DNA of 64,000 nucleotides from Gilliamella sp. ESL0441 (lineage in GTDB: Bacteria; Pseudomonadota; Gammaproteobacteria; Enterobacterales; Orbaceae), in the NCBI RefSeq assembly GCF_019469185.1, contig NZ_CP048264.1, positions 2,356,001 through 2,420,000 on the forward strand, in the 5' to 3' direction. The notes under the pieces were generated by a model. The model had not been told where the DNA came from, did not search any database, and saw nothing but the letters and a program-made list of their open reading frames with translations. Positions 1 through 10,300 of this stretch are shown piece after piece. How positions within the stretch are numbered: the stretch's first letter is position 1; each line of letters opens with the position of its first letter. The position numbers and the translations under genes are program-made.

Positions 1-376
1 CACCTTCTGCCGTTTTTGCCACAACCTTATATGTCCCCAGTAACGGCGCATCTAATTTATAGCTTCCATCCTGGTTGGTTGTCACACTAGATAATAGTTT
101 TTGATTACTATCATATAATTCAACTTTTAAACCCGTTAACGGCATTTCTGTTTTGCTTGCCGTATTATCGTAATCTAAATAAACTTTCCCATCTATATCA
201 AAGGCATACGCAGTTGATAGTGTCGCCATCGATATAAATGCTGAGGCTAATAATTGCTTTATACCCCTTAGCATTTTCTTTTTCACTGTTGCATTATGCG
301 CAGTTCGCATTATCTTTTCTCCTGATATGCGTAAATTCTCTTCTTTTCGTTTTTCAACTTTTTGCCAACTGTTCAT
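1..376 (-). CDS. Giant SdrD/CnaB-repeat surface protein, second copy (5' part only)
   Basis: N-terminal part of a second copy of the giant repeat protein encoded at 4371-12587; the rest lies beyond the left edge. Its ATG (374-376) shares one base with the TAA stop of the barrel gene (TAATG), with GGGAG a few bases upstream, so the pair is probably translationally coupled. A second start at 308-310 (MRTAHNATV) has a strong AGGAG about 8 bases upstream and would leave a normal Sec signal peptide ending near ATLSTAYA. The visible mature part begins DIDGKVYLDYDN, an SdrD/CnaB-type unit. It is nearly identical to the other copy, differing mostly around the signal-peptide cleavage site (FDID versus IPIS). 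The coupled start is seen; surface location is inferred. Confidence 0.85.
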   Translation of the reverse strand, partial: MNSWQKVEKRKEENLRISGEKIMRTAHNATVKKKMLRGIKQLLASAFISMATLSTAYAFDIDGKVYLDYDNTASKTEMPLTGLKVELYDSNQKLLSSVTTNQDGSYKLDAPLLGTYKVVAKTAEG

Positions 377-3300
377 TAGAAACTCCCTACTACATTGACA
401 AACCAACCATGTGAACGGTAGTTCAGGTGCGTTAAGTTGTCGTTATAATCCGTAAAGTTATAACCCACTCCCATCTTGATATTGTCACCGACATTTCGGT
501 AAATACTGGTCACAACCCCGTCTTTATGGTCATCTGCCAGATCGGTACGTAATGTTCGACCTTCTATCTGGTATTCCCAGTCACCTGTCTTGTAATTGAG
601 GCGGAGTGCATACAAGCTTGCCCCTGAGGAGTACCATGAGCTTTCACCTTTGTAACGTAAATGCCCTTGTCGGTGCGCCGCTTTAAACGCCGTTTCCCAG
701 TTCGCATTCCACTCATATACACCTTCTAATGACCACACCCAGCTCTTTTGGTCATACAGACTTGAGGTATAGCTTTTACCATTTGACGATGTCGAGTTCG
801 CTATCAGCTGATCATCCGGATCTAAACCATACACATACGTCAGCTTACCGAATAAATTCAGGTTATTGATAGATAACGGGCGATACGCAAAGCCTATTGT
901 CGACTCCGTGTAGTTACTCACCACTTCACTGTTGTTATTGTGCTCTCCTAACGTTTTCGCAAAATCAAACTGCGCCATCCAGCTGAGGTTCTCGTTCACG
1001 GTCGTTTTTGCCCGGTTGGTCGTTACCCATTGACGGATACGCTCACTACCTTCATCTATCCGGTATTCCACCCGGTTACGCACCTGAACGGTATCATTTT
1101 TATAACCGTATCCTACCGCCCAAACATCACGACGGGTTTCACCATTTCCGGTTAAACTGGTGTTGCGGTTTCGGTAACGGTTATTCACCCGTCCTACCGA
1201 GTAAGACCCTTCAACAAACTGAGATTCAGTCGGTTTATAAGTCACCCCGTAAACATCAGAGGTGGTTCGGTCAATTTTAGTGGTCTTAAATTGTCGCTCT
1301 GAGTAAAGCTCTATCTGGCTGGTCGCCTTGGTGCGTCCTCCGACAACCGTCGTAATGCCCCGACCCGAGGTCGAGTCCACATCATTTAAGACTTTGGTAT
1401 ATAAACTGGTGCGGTCATTCACATCCCAGCTACCCTGAACGCCACCACCGGCACCCCGATTTGATGCAAAAACTTCTGCACCCAGATTGATGCTTTCGGT
1501 AATTTGTGAGCTGTACCCTAAGGTAGTGCGGTTATCATTCGCCACATCACCCGATTTAGTCATCGTCATTTGCTGGATAAGATAACCTTTATCCCGTCCA
1601 CCAAAAAACGAACGCTCTATTTTCGCTGCCACTAAGGTTTCACGGGTAGAGGCATCACCATAATTATGGGTATTGCGTTGTTGTAACTCTAACGCCGTTT
1701 TATATAAGTCTCCGAGTGTTGTGTAGTATTGTGCACGGGCTATTTTTTCAACATAATTTGCCTTGTCTTTTTCACTGCTGTAACCCAGTAAGATGCCTTT
1801 TTTATCCGCCTCAAAGTCATAACGTAATTCGCCACCCCACTCTTCTAAATCACTGCTGCGGGCTTTAGCAAAGGACGAAAAGCCTTCCTGCTGCATTGAG
1901 TAATACCCCGTAAAACTTAACGGAATATCCTCACCCATCAAATCACTGAATTCGATTTTTTGGTTAATCTTCCATGCCGCTCCCCGTGTATCACCCGATA
2001 ACACCGTCTGATTAAATGACAGACCGCCATTGCTCGACACAAAAATATCACTCATCCCGGCCTTACTTTTGGCATATTCAAAATGCGTGTGTGTTCCCTG
2101 CGTCGGTCTGACAATCACATCCAGTCCTTTTAACTCATACGTTTCACCGCTTGCCTGGTCTTCACTGATATATGTCCCGCCAATACGAATATGGTCGTTT
2201 AACCAGTGATAAGCCCGACCACCAAACACTTTTTGACCGTCAAAGTCAAAACCGTCTGAATAATATTCATATTCCGCAATAATCCACACCGGGTCGCCCC
2301 CAACCAGATTACCGCTTTCGATAATTGAGCTACCTGTGCCCCCGTTTGTCGTCATCGGCAGGGCTTTGGTTAATATCACCCGACCCTGAAACTGGTTCAC
2401 TTCATAATCAACCCCTTCGGTCAGGGTGCTGGTACTCAGTACCCGACCGGTATTACGGTCACGCACTTCTACCGACAGTTTTAAACTCCCTTCTGTTATA
2501 CGCTGATGTTTTAAAAAGTATAAACTACCACCGGTCGATGCTAATTCATTGTGACTGCCCCGGGTTTCACCATTCGATAAAAACACTGTCGCTAATGTGC
2601 GGGTATCACCATACTGGGTCGACTGCTCACTTTCGTGATATAATTTTGCCCCGTATAAACTGCGGTTAAAATTGGCAAACTCATTACCGGTAATCTGTGT
2701 GGTATAGTTACCCCATAACCCGTAACTTTTGCCTCTCTCTAATTTGATATAAAACTTACCTTCCGTATCCACATCACTTTCTGTGGTCGAACCATCTCCG
2801 TATATCGGGTAGTATGATTGTGGGTCGATTTCACGCGCAAAACGAGTCGGGTCTTTTTCACCTAAATGACCAAAGGCATTTTTTAGCTTCGTTTCTGTTG
2901 TGTCTAAATGCGCCGTTAACCGGTAATCACCCTTATTCGCTTTGACATAAAAGGCTACCCGACCATCCCAGCTCCCTTTGCCACTGTAGTGGTGACTGTC
3001 GGCCTCTTCGAGTATCGAACGCCCTTCTCCGCTGACATTGTTTTGCGCATACGTCACATCCACGATACCCACATAAAAAATGTCATCTTTCTTTTCAACC
3101 ACCAACTTTTCCTGTTGCGATTGCTTCTGACCCAATTCATCCTGCCAGCTTAAATCAAACTGATACTCACCCGGCGATAAAATCATCTCCCGCATCGCCC
3201 GGCCCTCGGCATCCACCACTAAAGGCTCGCCATTAAGCATCACCCCTTGTTTACCTTTTAAGCCCGCCATCTGAATAACGACTTTCCGGTCCTGAGCATC

Positions 3301-3927
3301 ACTCACAATACCCTGATGGTCTATCCGGCTTTCGCCAAACCCCGGTATCGTGCTATCTGATTTCAATTGACCAAAAAATAAATGACCTGAGCCCGATTGA
3401 TTATCGGGTTTGTTGTAGGAAATAAAATCACTGCCAGAGTCTGCTGTGCCCTGACCTAAGGTCTTAAACGATGTCGCATAAACACTGTCTTTTAAACCGT
3501 CATAACTGGTGGTAGTTAAAATCGCTTTATACTCGCTATTTGTCGATAACGGCTCGCCATTATCGGTATCACCATGCCATAACACCGCTTCATACGGACT
3601 GATTTCTTTAAATCGTAAGGTTTTTAACGGCTGACGGTTATCTACATCCGATTGACGGTAAATGGTGATTTGATATTCAGCGATTTTAGTGGGATAGTTA
3701 GTGTAAATATAAAGCCCCATCGGTGTCGTAAACAATCCTTGTGACGTTAACTTCACTTTAGGATTATAGATACTTAAATTAAGCTTTTCTTCTGCATTAA
3801 ACTCATCCCGAATAATATTTAATTTAGGTACATTTGTACTACCTGCATAAACACTATTGGAGCCAAGTAAAAAAGCAGCACTAATACCCAGGCAAAGTGG
3901 ATGCCGGGTCCAGTTATGTTTTTTCAT
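376..3927 (-). CDS. Outer-membrane beta-barrel partner protein, copy 1
   Basis: Protein of 1183 aa with a Sec signal peptide ending near SNSVYAG, a periplasmic or surface N-terminal part (about 30-330), then a long region rich in alternating aromatic/polar strands ending in VVGSF. A terminal Phe is typical of BAM-assembled outer-membrane barrels. The central part (motifs YGDGSTTESD, KSYGLWGNY, GGRAYHWLNDHIRIGG) resembles the barrel half of large DUF11/SdrD outer-membrane proteins of other proteobacteria, recalled rather than searched. It precedes the giant repeat gene with a TAATG overlap and is about 98.6% identical to copy 2 (some 16 substitutions counted by eye). SD AAGGAA lies upstream of the ATG. 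Likely role, inferred: anchor or exporter for the giant protein. Confidence 0.85.
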   Translation of the reverse strand: MKKHNWTRHPLCLGISAAFLLGSNSVYAGSTNVPKLNIIRDEFNAEEKLNLSIYNPKVKLTSQGLFTTPMGLYIYTNYPTKIAEYQITIYRQSDVDNRQPLKTLRFKEISPYEAVLWHGDTDNGEPLSTNSEYKAILTTTSYDGLKDSVYATSFKTLGQGTADSGSDFISYNKPDNQSGSGHLFFGQLKSDSTIPGFGESRIDHQGIVSDAQDRKVVIQMAGLKGKQGVMLNGEPLVVDAEGRAMREMILSPGEYQFDLSWQDELGQKQSQQEKLVVEKKDDIFYVGIVDVTYAQNNVSGEGRSILEEADSHHYSGKGSWDGRVAFYVKANKGDYRLTAHLDTTETKLKNAFGHLGEKDPTRFAREIDPQSYYPIYGDGSTTESDVDTEGKFYIKLERGKSYGLWGNYTTQITGNEFANFNRSLYGAKLYHESEQSTQYGDTRTLATVFLSNGETRGSHNELASTGGSLYFLKHQRITEGSLKLSVEVRDRNTGRVLSTSTLTEGVDYEVNQFQGRVILTKALPMTTNGGTGSSIIESGNLVGGDPVWIIAEYEYYSDGFDFDGQKVFGGRAYHWLNDHIRIGGTYISEDQASGETYELKGLDVIVRPTQGTHTHFEYAKSKAGMSDIFVSSNGGLSFNQTVLSGDTRGAAWKINQKIEFSDLMGEDIPLSFTGYYSMQQEGFSSFAKARSSDLEEWGGELRYDFEADKKGILLGYSSEKDKANYVEKIARAQYYTTLGDLYKTALELQQRNTHNYGDASTRETLVAAKIERSFFGGRDKGYLIQQMTMTKSGDVANDNRTTLGYSSQITESINLGAEVFASNRGAGGGVQGSWDVNDRTSLYTKVLNDVDSTSGRGITTVVGGRTKATSQIELYSERQFKTTKIDRTTSDVYGVTYKPTESQFVEGSYSVGRVNNRYRNRNTSLTGNGETRRDVWAVGYGYKNDTVQVRNRVEYRIDEGSERIRQWVTTNRAKTTVNENLSWMAQFDFAKTLGEHNNNSEVVSNYTESTIGFAYRPLSINNLNLFGKLTYVYGLDPDDQLIANSTSSNGKSYTSSLYDQKSWVWSLEGVYEWNANWETAFKAAHRQGHLRYKGESSWYSSGASLYALRLNYKTGDWEYQIEGRTLRTDLADDHKDGVVTSIYRNVGDNIKMGVGYNFTDYNDNLTHLNYRSHGWFVNVVGSF

Positions 3928-4265
3928 TTTAGTTTATTTCCTTTCTCTTCTTCTAAGATCAATTATATTTTTTATTTTCGTAATTCAATTCAACATCAAA
4001 ATTTATCCATAAACCTTAAAAATGATTGATAACTAATTCCAATTAATCTTTGTTGATAAATAATAAATTAGCTAACTAATCCGCTAAAAAAAATTACAAA
4101 ATAAAACATTTTTATTAAATAAATTTATTAAATATTTTCCGAATATTTACACAATAATACATTGATCGCAACAAACGATCAATATCTATTATTTCGATCG
4201 CTTATATCTATATTAATTAAATTATTGCTTTGGTTAACCGTTTTTAATTATAAAAAGTAAGGTTA
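376..4265 (-). repeat. Tandem duplication, left copy (barrel gene plus upstream region)
   Basis: The barrel gene and about 340 bp of its upstream DNA are repeated at 12587-16465 in the same orientation, with the start codons 12,211 bp apart. Homology continues leftward into the start of the next giant gene. Upstream similarity fades near 4265. The duplicated unit is therefore promoter-barrel-giant gene. Confidence 0.9.
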
Positions 4266-4287
4266 AGAAGACTGGTTAATTAGAAAT
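3928..4287 (-). promoter_or_regulatory. Upstream region of barrel copy 1 with conserved palindrome
   Basis: About 360 bp of AT-rich DNA without a gene. It contains the inverted repeat TTGATCG-N7-CGATCAA at 4162-4182, followed by another CGATCG at about 4195. The same palindrome is kept upstream of barrel copy 2 although neighbouring bases differ. On the minus strand a TATAAT hexamer (plus 3962-3967) lies close to the gene in both copies, without a convincing -35. Operator function is inference. Confidence 0.5.
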
Positions 4288-4310
4288 AAAAAACCCCCGA
4301 TAAACGGGGG
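4288..4310 (-). terminator. Rho-independent terminator of the giant gene
   Basis: Stem CCCCCG/CGGGGG with a 5-base loop, followed on the minus strand by a run of T. It lies about 60 bp after the giant gene's stop codon, so it separates that gene from the next barrel gene. A second small hairpin (AGACAG/CTGTCT, 4333-4354) sits between. Confidence 0.85.
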
Positions 4311-4370
4311 AAAGAATTGAAAGGATTGGGATAGACAGGCTTCCTTGTCTGTCTTTAAGTTTGATGATAA

Positions 4371-7300
4371 TTACTGATTTACCTCCGTAACACCAAAATC
4401 AACTTTACTTGGTAACCCTGGCGATACTCTCACCACTTTTGGATTACGTCCGTTTACTTTATATGCTTTCGGTAAGCTTCGTGGGTCTAGCTTGATAACG
4501 AAGTTTGCTCCTCGCTCCCAACGACCTCCCGATACACCGACTATATGGTAACGACCATGCGTATCGGTTGTGATGATTTCGCCACGGGTGGTCACTAACT
4601 TCACGCCCCCCAGACCTTCTTCACCTTCATCCTGTACACCATTACCATTTCGGTCTACATACACTTTTCCGAAAATTAATGCATTGTCAAACAGTGGATC
4701 CGCTGTCACCGTTACCGTCGCTTCCGCTATATTCGACGACACTTTTCCTGTTAAGGCATTCAGTGCCATCGCTGTATTGGTATACTCGCCTTGGGTAACA
4801 CCCGAGCCCACAACTAACATATAGCTGATCACCACTTCACTGTTCGCCGTTAAATCCAGTGAATCATACGTCACCGCTTTACTACCTTTCGGATCCGCTA
4901 CTTTTTTGCCATTTAAACGCGATGAACCTTTCACGAACTTAAACCCTGACGGTAAAATATCCTTTATTTTAATGCGTGATTTGTGTGACGAATTATTAAT
5001 CACCTTGATGGTATAAGGGACAATATCACCCACCACGACATTATCCTTCAGTGCCGTTTTTATTACGGTTACATCCGCATTATGTACTCGGTAACCCAAT
5101 ACGATATCGTTACTTGTTGCACTAAAGGTGCTGCTTCCATCATTTAGCTTAACCGGCAATGTTTGCATACCACCTGAGCCATTATAAACAATCGAAGCTG
5201 GTGGTGTGGCAAGATCAATTAAGTCATGTTTAACCACTTTACCATTACTATCGATGTATTGTTCAAAATATGGCACTTTTTCGTATAACGGATTGGTTTT
5301 ATCTGAGCCAACCACACCATCGTGATATTCACCAAACAGTAAACGGATACTGTATTTCGAATCGGCATTTATCTCCAGATTACGGAACATAAACTTACCA
5401 TCGCTGTTTGTCATAAAGGATAGTGGTTTATTCTCTTTGTTCATCAGGTGTTTCTGAGTATTGTCTAACAAATAGACATCTGCACCCGACAATCCGGTTA
5501 ACGCTGACAGACTGGACAGACCTTTACCTTCACGGTCTTCTACCAGTTTTCCTTCAATAATACCGCCATGGATATAACCAAAGTCCTGATCGGTTAAGTT
5601 ACCGGTAATTTCTACTGTCGCCATATTTGCCGTTTTCGGTAACATTAATTGACCTTTGCTATCATGGTGCGCATCATCCGGGTCAAAGCTTGCCCGTAAC
5701 GTGCTCGGTACGCCTTCCACTTCAATTTGCCATTTACCTGGGATAAGACCGGTTATTTCATAAGCCATCTCTCCGGCTGCAATGGTTTGTGTTGTCTGCA
5801 ATATCGGATTGTTGATATTACTCAATTTCACCGTTAATGCGGCATTAACATTGCTGTCATGCGATGCGTTATAAATCCCGTCATCATCACCGTCTAAGTA
5901 AACTTTACCTTTGATACTGGAGGTACCTTTCCACGCAAAACTTACACCGGTTGCTTTGTCCGTTGCACCGGCAAATTGATAAGTTTCACTCATTTCACTG
6001 TCAGTCTGATCAACCGTTACTTTGTGTTTGCTGTCGGTTAACATAAAGCTGCTAACATAATCCGTTACCGGACGACTCACTTTCACCTGATAATCAACAC
6101 CCGATACTAAGTTCTCAAATCGGTAGTTACCTAACTCCGTTTCTGTACTTCCGGTACTGACCGCTTTAACCTCTTTCACCAGATTATTATCTACATATAA
6201 TCCTACCGTGTAGTCAGCAAATAGCTTATCAATTCCGATATCCTGTGCATTGATCACCGCGCCATCATTCGCATTCACGTCTATTACTACCTGACCTTCA
6301 ATGCTCGCCTGTCCTTTCAGACCAAAATCAACTTTTGTGATTTTGTTTGCCGAAGATGCTGACGGGATATTGACAACGGCACCATTTCCGGTAATTGACG
6401 TAATGGCACCACCCACTTTCTGTGCCACATAACTGAAGTCATAACCTGAATTTTTCGGTGCTTCTACAGTTATCGTCCAGCTACCTGCTGCTATATTGGT
6501 TATCTCATATTCACCCTTACTGCCACTTTCTACCTCTAACTTTAAGCCATTGCTGTTTGTCGCTACAACTTTCACCCCTGATAACGTGCCCACGTGATAA
6601 GGCTGATGGGTTCCTTTTCCAGAGTAATCTTTATAGATTGTCCCTTTTAAGGCATTTTCAGTTTTAAAGCCAAATGCTTGTTGCTTCGCAACATCACCGG
6701 CCGAGAAACGGGTATCTTTCGGACCATTAACACTGAACGTTACCTGATTAGTCTTGGTCGTTGAATTCGGGCTGAACACCAGCTTATAACCGGAACTTTC
6801 GAGCGCTTTATCATCAATTTTCAGCACATAATCATGTTGGCTTAAGTCTTTTACCTCAAATAAACCGGTTTTTGCATCAACCTTAATTGCTTGCTCTACA
6901 AATCCGGATTTCGCCGATGTTAACACCAGTTTCGGCGTAATTGGCGTACTTAAGGCACCAAAGGCGATATCTTTTTCACTGTATTTACCATTGTTATCGG
7001 CATCGATCACCACATAACCTTTGATAACTGCACTGCCGTGATAACCTATTTCAACGTCATTCACCGCTGGATTTTGCTTTGAAAGCTTAACCGTTAATGA
7101 TAAGTCTTTTGACGTTGCTGCCACTGCTTTATTACCCGTTTGGGTATAACTCAATTGGTAGCCGGTCACACTTTGCGAATTGTCTGCCGTGATAACCCAA
7201 TCACCAAACGATAAGTTATCTACTGCAAAATTACCATTACTATCAGTCGTGGCTTTTCGTTCAAGTTTGCCACTTTTCAGCGTTAATGTCAGTCCTGCTA

Positions 7301-10300
7301 AGTTTCCGTCTACAGCCGTTTTCGTTTGGCTGTTATCGACATCAATACTCACATGACCTTTTATCGTACCATTGTATTTATACGCTGTACTATTAGTTAA
7401 CTTATCTCCGTCTAACGAAGGAAACTCATAGGTATCTTTATTGTCTTTTATGACAGTGCTCGCAATTAATTGCATTCCATCCGGTGTGCTAACTTTAATT
7501 TGATAGTTACCGCTTTTCGGTAATTTTTCAAACTTATAGTAACCTGATTTGTCGGTGTTAACCTCTTTAAGTTTGACATAATTCGTTGTACCCGGTGCCT
7601 GATAGTTAAGGGTCACTTTGATGCCATCAAGCCCTTCGTCATCCTGTTTGTCTTTGCTGCCATTTTTATCAACCCAGACATAACCACCGATTTTTTGTTT
7701 TCCTACTAGCAGATAATTGTTATTCAATGAACCTTTTTTTGGTAAATTCGGAACCGGAATAACGAGATGTTTATTCTTATCTTTACCAGCTGAACTTTGT
7801 TTAAACTCATAGCCGGCATTAGCGTCTAATTTCAGTACCACGGAATAGTCAGCACTATCACCAATATTAGAGAAATGATACTCACCATCCACAGTTTTTT
7901 GGGTCATTAATAGCTTACCGGTACCGTCTAAACCGTTACGTAACTCAACGGTGTACGAGGTTTTACTATCAAGTAAAGAGGCAAACGCATTTAACTTATT
8001 TAAATCGGTATTATTATCGGCATAATCAACATAGATTTTACCACCAATACCGTCATCACTCCCTTCTTTATAATAAAAATTATTGTCTTTTATACCAACA
8101 TTAGTCAAATCTAGACCAGATAAAGTATCAATTGGTTGAGTAGTACCTTTACTGTTTTTAACTAATGAATAACCATCCGGAGAAGCGACAATATTAATGC
8201 TATACTTCCCTTTTGGTAGATTATAGAAGTGGTATTCACCTTTATCATTGGTATACTGACGTGCAATCTCGTTATTGTTTGCATCACGTAAACCAATTAA
8301 CACTTTAATAATTGGTTTTGGATTACTACCATTTAATAAGGTTTTTCCAGAAATTCCGCTGTTAATTGCATTACTACTGTTTATACCAGCTGACGGTGAA
8401 CTATTTGAACTTCCTGCTAATAGGAAGTATTGGTTTTGTACAGTTTTTCCAACATCTTCAAAGTGAATCGGTTTTAAATTGATATTTGTATTACCCTCTG
8501 TATTAGCGATAACACCAAAACCTTTTGTTGGCTCAATTTCAACAATATAATCAGTATTTAAATCAATACCACTAAAGCTATAGTAACCTTTCGCATTCGT
8601 TTTTACTTCACGATAAAACGTACGATTCTTACCATCAAATTTATATAATTTGACGTTTACATCCGGTATCGCCATGTCCCCGGTTTTATCAACTTTAACT
8701 TCCAGTTTACCATTATTGTTAATATCAACCATTACATGACCGGTGATCCCTGCATCGCCGTTCTTCTTGTAAATAAAATCTAAATTACCACCTGTTACTT
8801 TAGGTGTTTTTCCAGTAATGGCAATACCTTTTACCGTATCTGAAACACTACTTAATTCATAACGTTGTTTATCTAAACCCTGTTCAGTAACTTTAACGGT
8901 ATAAGTATCATTAAATAAATTTTTGAACGTATATATACCGGATTTATCGGTTTTAGTTTTTGCATAGAGTTTACCATCACGATATAACTCAACGGTTACC
9001 CCCGAAATCACAGCATCATTCGTACCCGAAGTAAAATGACCATCATAGTCATAATCATAATAAAGTCGACCACTGATCTCAGTATTATTTTTCAGTTTTA
9101 CTAACCAGTACTGATCTTGTGCTCCCAGTAAACCTGGAGGTGCAACTTGCATATATTCCAGATTTGATTTTACTTTTGTAGGCAGATAATCGCCTTTTGT
9201 TTGACCACTGTTACCCACTAATTCAAATTGATTGGTATCCAGCCCCGTTAAACGTAATAACATATTGGTTAGATACAATTTTCCTCGCGTTGAATTCGCA
9301 GCAGTATAAGCAAATTCACCCGTGAATTTTACCGCTTTATCAGTAAAGTCAGGTTTATTTAAAATATCGTCAACATTACCGTTAAAATATCCTGGGTAGA
9401 TGCGAGGTGTAAAAATGCCACTCACGGTTAACGAGCCAGCTTTATTATACTTAGTAAGCTCATCTTTAGTGAGCTCAGCTGCACCGTCTTTGTTTTTAGA
9501 ACCTGTTACATCCAGATAAAGCTTGCCCGAAATTGCCTCAGTCGTATTTGATGGTACAACTTGAGCTTGCATTAGAAATACATTATTTTTATCTAATTTA
9601 TTGGCAAGTGAACCATCGGCTAATACTTCAAAATCTAACGTTCCAGGTGGTGTTGCTGGATCCATATCCGCAATGTCGATAAAATTTTCGCCCGGATTGT
9701 GAACTATACGGTATTTGCCTTCCGGTAATGAGTACAACACAATCGTCAAGAACTGACCCCAATATTGATAATCATTACTGTTTTTATCCCAAAAATAGAC
9801 TTTTGATGTATTATATCCCCTCTCTGAACTAGAACCCTTCCTATCGCCATTCAGATCATTGGCAGGCATAGCATAAATATAACCTTTTCCTTGCATAAGG
9901 AAGTTTTTAACTATTGGTGCACCAAGTTTGTCAAATCGAATTTTATGGCTAGCTGCAAGATCTTGACTGCTATTTTCTACTACAGTTACACCTTTACGTA
10001 ATGCTTTAACGATAAAATCTTTTCCACTTGTTAGCCCATCAGCGCCGGTAAATTTATAAAGCCCATCAGCACCGGTTTTTTTAGATGCAATAACACTTTG
10101 TCCACCTATTACACAAGCATTGTTATCTTTACAAAGTAAGACTGTCGTATCAAAAAGTGGTAAATCATCATAAACCCCTGATACACTAACGTCTAGTCTA
10201 CCATTGCCAGAAGATGTATCTAGGTAAACTTTACCACGAACAACATAATCTTGTTGTTTCAGCTTATACCAAAAGTTAGTTCCCTTATTATGAACTTTTC

